NCBI GenBank assembly: GCA_002082585.1
Contig: CP020563.1
Span: 7,000,001 to 7,064,000 of the forward strand
DNA from: Kitasatospora albolonga
GTDB lineage: Bacteria; Actinomycetota; Actinomycetes; Streptomycetales; Streptomycetaceae
Reading direction: 5' to 3'
DNA length: 64,000 nt
Shown here in pieces: positions 36,615 through 44,323 of this stretch (its first letter is position 1; each line of letters begins with the position of its first letter). The translations under genes and the position numbers were made by a program. The notes below the pieces were generated by a model that was not told the origin of the DNA, searched no databases, and saw only the letters and a list, made by a program, of their open reading frames with translations.

Positions 36615-36690
36615 CGGCCGCAGGAGAGCGCCGGCTCCGAACGAAAGCGCCCCGGCCGCAGGAAAGTGCCTGGCTCCGAACGAAAGTGCC
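36615..36690. repeat. 38-bp intergenic tandem duplication
   Basis: Two head-to-tail 38-base copies (36615-36652 and 36653-36690) beginning CGGCCGCAGGA and ending CGAACGAAAG(C/T)GCCC differ at a few positions. They occupy the SDR-flavin reductase gap just upstream of a good ribosome site (GGGAGAAGG) for the next gene. Confidence 0.75.
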
Positions 36691-36717
36691 CGGCTCGTTC
36701 ACGTTCTGGGAGAAGGA

Positions 36718-37242
36718 ATGGTTACGGAGCGAGATTTCAAGGACCTCATGGCCGACGTCTGCACTCCGGTGGCGGTGGTCACGGTGATGGCCGACGGCCT
36801 GCCCCACGGCACGACGGTCGGTTCGCTCACCTCGCTGTCCCTGCGCCCGCCCATGGTGACCGTCGCGCTGGCACACCGCTCCCGCCTGCTGCCGAAGATC
36901 CTGCGGGCCGAGCGGTTCGGCGTGAACCTGCTGGGCGCCGGGCAGGCGGGCGTCGCCGCCGCGTTCGCCTCCCCGGCCGCCGACCGGTTCGACACGGTCG
37001 ACTGGTGCCTGGACGACGGGCTCCCGCGTCTGCGGGAGGCACCGGGCTGGCTCGCGTGCGGGCTCCAGCGGTACGTCACCGGCGGGGACCACCTCCTGCT
37101 GCTCGGCCTGGTGGTCCAGGTCTCCGGCACCCGGGACACCGCCCCGCTGGTCTACGGCCGCCGGACGTTCGGCACGCACTCCGCGTTCGCGCGGGAAACC
37201 CCCCGACCCATCACCGACCACATCACGGCATTCGCCCACTGA
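36718..37242 (+). CDS. Flavin reductase, HpaC/ActVB-like
   Basis: 174 residues of the FMN-binding split-barrel flavin reductase family (TPVAVVTVMADGLPHGTTVGSLTSLSLRPPMVTVAL; FGVNLLG; GLVVQVSG; the C-terminal FGTHSA replaces the more common YR/H motif). It should supply reduced FMN or FAD to a partner oxygenase. The partner is almost certainly the HsaA-type monooxygenase that starts 14 bases downstream. The start has a strong GGGAGAAGG ribosome site, although a tandem duplication separates it from the SDR. Confidence 0.87.
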   Translation: MVTERDFKDLMADVCTPVAVVTVMADGLPHGTTVGSLTSLSLRPPMVTVALAHRSRLLPKILRAERFGVNLLGAGQAGVAAAFASPAADRFDTVDWCLDDGLPRLREAPGWLACGLQRYVTGGDHLLLLGLVVQVSGTRDTAPLVYGRRTFGTHSAFARETPRPITDHITAFAH

Positions 37243-37256
37243 GACGGAGACCCTTC

Positions 37257-38465
37257 ATGACCGACCCCCGGACCGGGACGGCCCGCCCTTCCCCCGAACC
37301 CTCCGAACTCCTCCGTACCGCCCGCGAACTCGTCCCCCACCTCGCCCGCAACGCCGAACAGGGGGAACGCGACCGGCGGCTCACCGACGAAACCGTCAAA
37401 CTCCTCACCGACGCGGGCATGTTCAGGCTGGCCGTGCCCCAGCGGTACGGCGGTCACGAAGTGTCCCTGCGCACCCTGGTCGACGTGTCCGCGGTCCTCG
37501 CCGAGGGCGACGGCAGCAGCGCGTGGGTGGTCGCGGTCGGCAGCTCGCTGGCGTGGGCCGTCAGCCTCTTCCCCGAACAGGCCCAGGACGAGGTGTTCGG
37601 CGCCGACCCCGACACCAGGGTGTCCGGCGTGCTCACCCCGAGCGCCACCGCCCGGCGGACCGAGGGCGGATACCGGGTGTCGGGCCGCTGGCACTACGCC
37701 TCCGGCTCCTGGCACGCCGACTGGTCCGTGATCGGCTTCCCGGTGCCGGACGCCACGGGGCGGATCGTCGACCAGGGCATGGCCCTGATACCCGCCGCCG
37801 ACTACACGGTGGAGGACACCTGGTTCGTCGCCGGTATGCGGGCCACCGGCAGCAACGCCCTGGTGGCCGAGGACATCTTCGTACCGGACCACCGGGTGGT
37901 GTCGGTGCCGAAGGCGATGGCGGGCGACTACCCGGTGCAGCGGTCCGGCGGCCGGCAGCCCCGTTCGGCCTTCGAGCAGTTCCTCACCGCCGCCCCTCTG
38001 GTCGCCACCCAACTCGGCCTCGGCCGCGCGGCTTTGGAGCTGATAAAGGAGAAGTCAGCGGAAAAAGCGATCACGTTCACCTTCTTCGAGAAGCAACGCG
38101 ATTCCACGGCCTTCCAGTTGCGGATCGCGGAGGCGGCCCAGAAGATCGACACCGCCCACCTGCACGTCCACCGCGCCGCCGCCGACATCGACGGGGCGGC
38201 GGAGCGCGGCGAGCCCCTGGACGCCCTCGGGCGCATCCAGGCCCGGGCGGACCTCAGCGGAGCCGTCGGACACATCACCGAGGCGATCGACATCCTGCTG
38301 ACCGCGCACGGAGCGGCCAGCTTCGCCGACAGCAACCCGCTCCAGCGGATCTGGCGGGACTCGGCCGTGAGCGCCCGGCACGCCATCCTCCAGCCCGCGA
38401 TGATCAAGGAAATGTACGGCAAGACCCTGCTGGGCATCGACGAGCCCATCTCCCCGCTGGTCTGA
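37257..38465 (+). CDS. Acyl-CoA dehydrogenase-fold flavin monooxygenase (HsaA type)
   Basis: 402 residues. N-terminal helical domain (PHLARNAEQGERDRRLTDETVKLLTDAGMFRLAVPQRYGGHE), the substrate-side SSAWVVAVGSSLAW, beta domain with SGRWHYASGSWHADWSVIG and MRATGSNAL, and a C-terminal helical bundle ending RIWRDSAVSARHAI. This is the PF08028-like group that uses reduced flavin from a separate reductase to hydroxylate small molecules. That fits the reductase gene directly upstream. Members of this fold also include dehydrogenases such as KtzA that act on carrier-bound chloroamino acids, which is an alternative worth noting beside a halogenase. Function on a particular carbon is not assignable. 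Confidence 0.85.
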   Translation: MTDPRTGTARPSPEPSELLRTARELVPHLARNAEQGERDRRLTDETVKLLTDAGMFRLAVPQRYGGHEVSLRTLVDVSAVLAEGDGSSAWVVAVGSSLAWAVSLFPEQAQDEVFGADPDTRVSGVLTPSATARRTEGGYRVSGRWHYASGSWHADWSVIGFPVPDATGRIVDQGMALIPAADYTVEDTWFVAGMRATGSNALVAEDIFVPDHRVVSVPKAMAGDYPVQRSGGRQPRSAFEQFLTAAPLVATQLGLGRAALELIKEKSAEKAITFTFFEKQRDSTAFQLRIAEAAQKIDTAHLHVHRAAADIDGAAERGEPLDALGRIQARADLSGAVGHITEAIDILLTAHGAASFADSNPLQRIWRDSAVSARHAILQPAMIKEMYGKTLLGIDEPISPLV

Positions 38466-38492
38466 CGCGGACACTCGTGAAGGAGTAGAGAC

Positions 38493-38888
38493 ATGGCCGC
38501 ACGCGCGTACGGCACCAAGCAGGCGAACTGGCAGCAGTTCGCCGACACCCGGATCTACATCGGCGACCTGGCCGACGACGGGGTCCCGAAGTCGATGGGC
38601 GCGGGGTTCGCCAGCCTGCACCCCGGGGACGTCATGGAATGGGTGCCCAGCTACGACGAGTTCATCGTCGTCCTGTCCGGACGGTTCGCCGTGGACTTCG
38701 ACGGCGGTTCGGTGACCGCGGGCCCCCACGAGCTGGTGTGGGTGGAACAGGGCGACCCCGTCACCTTCCGGGCCGACGGCGAGGAGGTTCTGCTCGCCTT
38801 CGGCACCAACCCGCCCTGGCAGACCACCCCGGAGACCCTGGCGAGCGCGGCCATGTTCCGGCCGCTCGCCGCCTCCCCGGTCGACTGA
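38493..38888 (+). CDS. Cupin-domain protein
   Basis: 131 residues forming a single cupin: SLHPGDVMEWVPSYDEFIVVLSGRFAVDFDG, then LVWVEQGDPVTFRADGEEVLLAFG. Of the usual metal ligands only acidic residues are obvious; the double His of motif 1 is replaced by VPSYDE, so metal binding is uncertain. It resembles EutQ-like cupins. In the operon it could be an isomerase, cyclase or dehydratase partner. It is the sixth gene of the NRPS operon. Confidence 0.78.
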   Translation: MAARAYGTKQANWQQFADTRIYIGDLADDGVPKSMGAGFASLHPGDVMEWVPSYDEFIVVLSGRFAVDFDGGSVTAGPHELVWVEQGDPVTFRADGEEVLLAFGTNPPWQTTPETLASAAMFRPLAASPVD

Positions 38889-38904
38889 CCGGGGGAGGAG
38901 AGAC

Positions 38905-40260
38905 ATGTCCACGACCACCGGGGCCCTCCGGACCCTCCAGCGGGAACTGAGCCCGCTGGAGCGCTGGTACTGGATAGCCGACCAGATCTCACCGCTGAAC
39001 GTCGTCGGACGGGTCCGCCTGCACGGGCCCGTCCCCCGCGCCTCGCTGCGCTCCGCCCTGACCGCACTCCAGGACCGCCACCCGTCGCTGCGGGTGGCGA
39101 TCGAGGCCGATACGACGGGACGGCACCCGCGCTTCGTCCCGGCCGACGGCCGCCCCGTCCCGCTCGACCACCGCACCCTCGAATCGCCGGAAGCCGTCCG
39201 CGACGGCTGGGCGCACGTCATCGACGAGGAGCTGGTCAACGGCCGCATCGACCCGCTGACCGGACCGCTCGCCACGGCCGTCGTGCTCAGCGGCCCCGGG
39301 CCCGCCGGAGAGGTGCACGACCTGATCCTGAGCGTGCCGCACGTCATCGCGGACGGGACCACCGTCATCTCCCTGCTGCGGCAGTGGGCGGAACTCGCCG
39401 CGGGCGGCCCCGCCGGACCGCGTGCGGCGCTGCCCCCGGCCGAGGACCTCTTCCCGGCCGAACACCGGGGCACGGCGGGGCAGGTACGGGCGAAGGCCAA
39501 GGCCGACCGGGACGAGGCCGACCTCGAACGCCTGCGCCCGCATCGGGTGGACGCCGACCGGTCCGTACCCTTCGAACAGCGCCGCACCCGCTTCCTCCAC
39601 CGGTCGCTGGACGCCCCGGCCCTGGACCGGCTCGCCCGGGCCTGCCGGGCGCGCGGGGTCACGATCCACGGTGTGCTCGCCGCCGCGATGGTGCGCGCGC
39701 TCGCCACGGACGCCGGGGCCGCCGACGGCTCCTGGTACTCGATCGGTTCCCCGGTCGACTTCCGGGGCGACCTCGAACCGCCGGTGGACCCCGACGACGT
39801 GGGCAGCTACGTGGCGACGATCCCCACCCTTGTCGAGCATCTGGCGGACCGTCCGCTATGGGACACCGCCGAGGAGATCAGCGCCGACCTCAGGAGGCGC
39901 AAGGCCCTGGGCGAGCAGTTCTCCATGATCAACCAGATCGGCTCCTCCGGCCCGCAGAATCTGGCCGAGAGCCTGCCCTTCGTACGGCACCTGGACGAGA
40001 AGGGGCCGATCAACTTCTGCCTCTCCAATATCGGCCGGTTCCCGTTCCCGGACACGGTCGGCCCCTGGCGGGCGACCGGCGCGCAGTTCGTCGCCTCGCT
40101 GTCGGTGGTGGGCGCGTTCGTCGCCACCGTCAACTCCAGCCACCACCAGCTCGCCTGGAACTTCACCTACGCCCAGGGGCTGGTCCGGGACGAACGCGCG
40201 GCGCGGATCGCCGACAGCTGCGTGGAACGCGTCCTCGCCCTCGTACGAGCAGCCGACTGA
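38905..40260 (+). CDS. Stand-alone condensation/PapA-like acyltransferase
   Basis: 451 residues of the BAHD-like, chloramphenicol-acetyltransferase-superfamily fold. The catalytic HxxxD reads SVPHVIADGTT, a single His as in PapA/alcohol-acyltransferase enzymes rather than the HHxxxDG of NRPS condensation domains. The N-terminal LSPLERWYWIADQ and late NFCLSNIGRFPF segments also fit PapA-type transferases. Possible roles are acylating an alcohol or amine of the product, or moving an aminoacyl group between carrier proteins, which the detached PCP would need. It starts 17 bases after the cupin stop. Confidence 0.82.
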   Translation: MSTTTGALRTLQRELSPLERWYWIADQISPLNVVGRVRLHGPVPRASLRSALTALQDRHPSLRVAIEADTTGRHPRFVPADGRPVPLDHRTLESPEAVRDGWAHVIDEELVNGRIDPLTGPLATAVVLSGPGPAGEVHDLILSVPHVIADGTTVISLLRQWAELAAGGPAGPRAALPPAEDLFPAEHRGTAGQVRAKAKADRDEADLERLRPHRVDADRSVPFEQRRTRFLHRSLDAPALDRLARACRARGVTIHGVLAAAMVRALATDAGAADGSWYSIGSPVDFRGDLEPPVDPDDVGSYVATIPTLVEHLADRPLWDTAEEISADLRRRKALGEQFSMINQIGSSGPQNLAESLPFVRHLDEKGPINFCLSNIGRFPFPDTVGPWRATGAQFVASLSVVGAFVATVNSSHHQLAWNFTYAQGLVRDERAARIADSCVERVLALVRAAD

Positions 40261-40295
40261 CCACCCAGCCACCGAACAGCAGGGGAGCACCTCCG

Positions 40296-41723
40296 ATGGC
40301 ATCACCGCCCCGCACACCCGCCGGGTCCCCGGCCTTCCTGTCCGCCGCCGAACTGCGCGACCTGATCCGGAACAAGGAACTGTCCGCCCTCGATGTCACC
40401 GAAGCCGTCCTCGACCACCTGGAAGCGGTGAACCCCCAGCTGAACGCGGTGGTCGCCGTACGGGCGGAGGGCGCGCTCGCGGACGCGCGGGCGGCGGACG
40501 CGCTGCCGCCCGCCGAGCGCGGCCCGCTGCACGGCATCCCGTTCACCGCCAAGGACGCCAACGAGTCGGCGGACCTGCCGGCCGCCTACGGCTCGCTGCC
40601 CTTCGCCGGTTACCGGCCCGGCTTCGACAGCGAGGTGGTCGCCCGGCTCCGGCGGGCGGGCGGCATCCTCGTCGGCACCACCGCCATGCCGGAGTTCGGG
40701 CTGCGGATCACGACCGACAACCGGGTGTCCCCGCCCACCCGCAACCCGTGGAACACCGCACACGGCCCGGCGGGCTCCAGCGGCGGCGCGGCGGCCGCCG
40801 TGGCGGCCGGTATCGGCCCGCTCGCCCTGGCGGCCGACGGCGCGGGCTCCGTACGGGCGCCCGCCTCCGCCTGCGGGATCGTCGGGCTCAAACCCACCCG
40901 GGGGCGCACCCCGTGGGCACCGGCCGCCCAGGAGCAGTGGGCGGGTTACGTCGTCAACGGGCCGATGGCCCGCACGGTCGGCGACGCCGCCCTGATGCTC
41001 GACACGATGGCGGGCCCGGTCGTCGGAGAACCGTACGGACTGCCCCCGCACCCCGGCCCCTTCCTCGCCGCCGACCGGCCGCGCCGCCGCCTGCGCGTGG
41101 CGTACACCCGTACCCCGCCGCACGGCACCGTCGTCCCCGAGGTGCGGGAGGTGTTCGAGCGGGCGGTGGCGGCCTTCGGCGAGCTGGACGTCGAACTGAC
41201 CGAGGACACGCCCGACCTCGGCGGGCTCCTGGACCCCCTGCTGACCGTCATCGCCGCCAACGTGGCCACCATGGTCCGGGGGGTACCGCCGGAGCACCTG
41301 GCCGAACTGGAGCCGACGACCCTCGATGTCGCCCTGCGCGGGGAGCGGCTCGGCGCGGCCGACTACTGTGCCGCCGTGGCCACCGCCCAGACGCGGGCGG
41401 CCGGTGTCATCCGCTTCTGGACCCGGTACGACGTCCTGCTCACCCCCACCCTCACCGTGCTCCCGCCGCCGCTCGGCACGAGTGTCGAGGGCCCGGGGTT
41501 CGAGGAGCGGTGGCGCGAGTACGCCGACTGGCTGGCCTTCACCTACCCCTTCAACATCACCGGCCAGCCCGCGGTCTCGCTGCCCGCCGGGCGGACCGCC
41601 GCCGACCTGCCGGTCGGCGTCCAGCTGGTCGGCGCGCCCGGTGCCGAGGCCCTGCTCCTAGGTCTGGCCGCCGACTTCGAACGCGCCCGGCCGTGGGCGC
41701 ACGAGCGGCCCCGGACCGGGTGA
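40296..41723 (+). CDS. Amidase-signature hydrolase
   Basis: 475 residues. The Ser-cisSer-Lys triad is present: Lys in FTAKDANES, the cis-Ser in PAGSSGGAAAAVAAG, and the nucleophile Ser in GAGSVRAPASACG. The usual family loop GTDTGGSIR has drifted to AADGAGSVR. Amidases of this type hydrolyse or form amide bonds, for example trimming an N-acyl group, or deaminating a carboxamide. As last gene of the operon it could unmask the product amine. Its 3' end overlaps the converging LuxR gene by 66 bases. Confidence 0.85.
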   Translation: MASPPRTPAGSPAFLSAAELRDLIRNKELSALDVTEAVLDHLEAVNPQLNAVVAVRAEGALADARAADALPPAERGPLHGIPFTAKDANESADLPAAYGSLPFAGYRPGFDSEVVARLRRAGGILVGTTAMPEFGLRITTDNRVSPPTRNPWNTAHGPAGSSGGAAAAVAAGIGPLALAADGAGSVRAPASACGIVGLKPTRGRTPWAPAAQEQWAGYVVNGPMARTVGDAALMLDTMAGPVVGEPYGLPPHPGPFLAADRPRRRLRVAYTRTPPHGTVVPEVREVFERAVAAFGELDVELTEDTPDLGGLLDPLLTVIAANVATMVRGVPPEHLAELEPTTLDVALRGERLGAADYCAAVATAQTRAAGVIRFWTRYDVLLTPTLTVLPPPLGTSVEGPGFEERWREYADWLAFTYPFNITGQPAVSLPAGRTAADLPVGVQLVGAPGAEALLLGLAADFERARPWAHERPRTG

Positions 41724-42959
41724 CACGCGCGGCCCCGGCCCGGGCGGTCCGTCGGACGGTTCGCTCCAGCCGGTCTCCCGCAGCAGGGCGATGCGGGAGT
41801 TCACCCCGGCCTTCTGGAACAGCTTCCTCAAGTGGTAGTTGACGGTGTGCGGGGAGATCCCCAGCCGCCGGGCCATCTGCTTGTTGGTCAGCCCCTCGGC
41901 GACCAGCTGCACGATCAGGTTCTCCTGGCCGTTGAGGTCCGGCGGCCCGGCCGCCGGACCCGTCGGCTCCGCCGTCCGCGCCGTCCGCTCAGTCCGTCGG
42001 CCGTCGGCCACCTGCCGACGCAGCGCCTGCCGCAGCGGGACCGGCACCGAGTCCACGACGAGCCGCCACAGCAGCTCGTTGGGGAAGCGGACCCGGGTGC
42101 TGCCGACGGCCAGCATCCCGGTGGCGGCCGCCCGGTCCAGGGTGAGCAGCAGCGCGGACGGCGGCACCTGGAGGATCGGCAGAAGATCGCCGACCGTGCT
42201 CTCCCGGCCGAGGACGGCCGCCACCCGCAGCAACTGGCGGCACTCGTCCGGGTACTCCAGCAGCATCGACTGAAGGAGCTCCCGCAGCCGTTGCGGGATG
42301 CGCTCCTCGACCAGCTCCGCCTCATGGGGGCCCACCCGTAGCAGACGCTCCTCGCGCATGCCCGCCACCAGCTCCACCAGCAGCTTCGGGTGCCCGCCCG
42401 CGCTCCGCACCACCCGGGCCAGCGGGGCGGCGGGCGGCACCCCCAGCAGATCGGCGGCCACCTGGAGCGAGGCCGGGGCGCGGAGCGGGCCGAGGTTGAT
42501 CCGCTCGGTGTGCCCGGCGGACCAGTCGGCCGGTGCGCCGGGAGCCCCCCGGCGGTGCGCCACCAGCCGGACCAGCGCCCGGCCGCCGTACGGGGCGTGG
42601 GGCCGGGTGAGCGGCGCCTCACCCGGCTCCACCGCCAGGAAGTGCGCGTCGTCCAGGACGGTCAGCCGGGGGGTGCCGGGGGCCCCGTCCCCCGGCGGGG
42701 ACCCCGGGCCGGAGCGCTCCGGCCGGTGGCCCGTCACAAAACCGAGCCGCCGCGCCACGGCCGCGCACTCCGCCAGGAACCTGGTCCTGCCGGAGCCCGG
42801 CGGGCCCTCGACCGTCACCAGGGCGCAGCCGCCGTCGAGGCCGAACTCCAGGGCCCGCCGTACGCGGGCCAGTTCGTCCTCGCGACCGCGCAGCGGCAGC
42901 CGGGCCGGGGCGGGCGCGGCGGGCGCGTACACGAGCTGTCCGGTGGTGGTCCCGGTCAT
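41658..42959 (-). CDS. Short LuxR/LAL-type regulator with degenerate P-loop
   Basis: 433 residues, about half the size of full LAL regulators. An N-terminal AAA-type segment carries GPPGSGRT (52-59), where the Walker A Lys is Arg, and TVLDDAHFL resembling Walker B. A middle helical region follows. The C-terminal LuxR HTH is clear near residues 355-400 (ENLIVQLVAEGLTNKQMARRLGISPHTVNYHLRKLF). A Pro/Gly-rich tail follows and runs antisense over the amidase 3' end. The ATG overlaps the antiporter stop as ATGA, so the two are translationally coupled. It probably regulates the cluster, with ATP binding weakened or lost. Confidence 0.85.
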   Translation of the reverse strand: MTGTTTGQLVYAPAAPAPARLPLRGREDELARVRRALEFGLDGGCALVTVEGPPGSGRTRFLAECAAVARRLGFVTGHRPERSGPGSPPGDGAPGTPRLTVLDDAHFLAVEPGEAPLTRPHAPYGGRALVRLVAHRRGAPGAPADWSAGHTERINLGPLRAPASLQVAADLLGVPPAAPLARVVRSAGGHPKLLVELVAGMREERLLRVGPHEAELVEERIPQRLRELLQSMLLEYPDECRQLLRVAAVLGRESTVGDLLPILQVPPSALLLTLDRAAATGMLAVGSTRVRFPNELLWRLVVDSVPVPLRQALRRQVADGRRTERTARTAEPTGPAAGPPDLNGQENLIVQLVAEGLTNKQMARRLGISPHTVNYHLRKLFQKAGVNSRIALLRETGWSEPSDGPPGPGPRVSPGPGPLVRPRPGAFEVGGQT

Positions 42960-44281
42960 CGGGCCGCGTCCTTTCCGGCCTGCTCCACCGGCCGCCGTAC
43001 GGGCGCCGGGACCGGCTCGGCATCGATCGGGAACCGGGACAGCAGAGGCCCGGTCATCAGCGTGGTGACCAGGGCCATCACGACCATCGCGGTGAACAGC
43101 CGGGAATCCAGGGCGCCCAGGCTCAGGCCCACGTTGAGGACGACCAGCTCGGTCAGCCCGCGGGCGTTCAGCAGGATGCCGAGGACCGTGGACTCCCGCG
43201 CGGTGGACCCGGTCAGCCGCGCCGCGCCCATCGCGCCGACGAACTTGCCGACGCACGCCACCGCGACGCACGCCAGCACCATCACGAACCCCTGGGGGCC
43301 GAGCCCGGCGAGGTCCACCGAGAGCCCGGTCACCATGAAGAACACCGGAAGCAGGAGCAGACTGGTCTGGTCGATGCGCTCCGGCACCTCGGGGGCGGTC
43401 GCGTCGATGAGGTGGCGGGGCGCGACGGCGCCGAACATGAACGCGCCGAACACCGCGTGCAGCCCGATCTCGTGGGTGACCCACGCACTGGCCAGCAGCC
43501 CGGAGCAGAGCACGACATGGACGGCCGGGCCGTTGCCCGCCCAGCGCCGTCGCGGGTCCAGCAGCCAGGCCAGGGCCGGCCGCACCAGGAGGACCAGGAC
43601 GAGGCCGAAGGCCACCGCGCCGCCGACGGTCCGCCCGAACGACCACAGGCCGCTCACGCTCACCACGGTGACGACGGCTGCCAGCACGGTCCACGCGATC
43701 ACATCCTGGATCGCGGCGCTGACCAGGGCGACCGCACCCACCCGGTGCTTCTGGAGACCCCGTTCGATGATGATCCGGGCGAGCACGGGAAAGGCCGTGA
43801 TGGACATCGCCACACCGAGGAACAGCGCCGGGCCGAGCACCCCTTGTGTTCTCAGCTCGGACCGGTCGAGCCACGGGTACAGCAGTACGGCGAGCGCGGC
43901 GCCCAGCGCGAACGGCAGCGCCACCGAACCGAACGACACCAGCGCGATGCGCCTCCCGACGCCGCGCACATGCGAAAGGCTAAGCTGGTAGCCGACTCCG
44001 AACATGAAGAGCACCAGCCCCAGTTGGGCGAGCACTTCCAGATAGGGGCGGGCCTCCGGGGGGAACAGCAGCCCGGGCAGATCGCCGGGCAGCAGACCCA
44101 GCAGGCTCGGCCCCAGGGCTATCCCGGCGACGATCTCACCCATCACCGCGGGTTGCCGGACCCGCTTGGCGGCGGCGGAGAACACGAAGGCGGCGACCAG
44201 CACCAGGGCCACGCCCACCAGGACGATCCCGGTGACACCACCGCCCTCGCCCGCGCCGAGGGCCGGACCATACGTCGACAT
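42956..44281 (-). CDS. Cation:proton antiporter, CPA2/Kef type
   Basis: 441 residues, about 12 hydrophobic segments, starting MSTYGPALGAGEGGG. Conserved CPA2 features: GEIVAGIALGPSLLG near the N-terminus, LFMFGVGYQLSL in helix 3, and the FGAFMFGAVAP region later. No C-terminal NAD-binding (RCK) domain is present. Such antiporters exchange Na+ or K+ for protons and occur in antibiotic clusters, where they may help export or tolerate the product. It sits between the A-domain gene and the coupled LuxR regulator. Confidence 0.85.
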   Translation of the reverse strand: MSTYGPALGAGEGGGVTGIVLVGVALVLVAAFVFSAAAKRVRQPAVMGEIVAGIALGPSLLGLLPGDLPGLLFPPEARPYLEVLAQLGLVLFMFGVGYQLSLSHVRGVGRRIALVSFGSVALPFALGAALAVLLYPWLDRSELRTQGVLGPALFLGVAMSITAFPVLARIIIERGLQKHRVGAVALVSAAIQDVIAWTVLAAVVTVVSVSGLWSFGRTVGGAVAFGLVLVLLVRPALAWLLDPRRRWAGNGPAVHVVLCSGLLASAWVTHEIGLHAVFGAFMFGAVAPRHLIDATAPEVPERIDQTSLLLLPVFFMVTGLSVDLAGLGPQGFVMVLACVAVACVGKFVGAMGAARLTGSTARESTVLGILLNARGLTELVVLNVGLSLGALDSRLFTAMVVMALVTTLMTGPLLSRFPIDAEPVPAPVRRPVEQAGKDAAR

Positions 44282-44323
44282 GCTTGTCCTACTCCTTTTC
44301 CGTCCAGGAGGAACGGGCCGTGG

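Noticed and set aside
37257..38465. Calling this gene an acyl-CoA dehydrogenase of fatty-acid breakdown
   Set aside because: The C-terminal bundle and the coupled flavin reductase fit the HsaA-type monooxygenase group; a KtzA-like role is kept only as an alternative.
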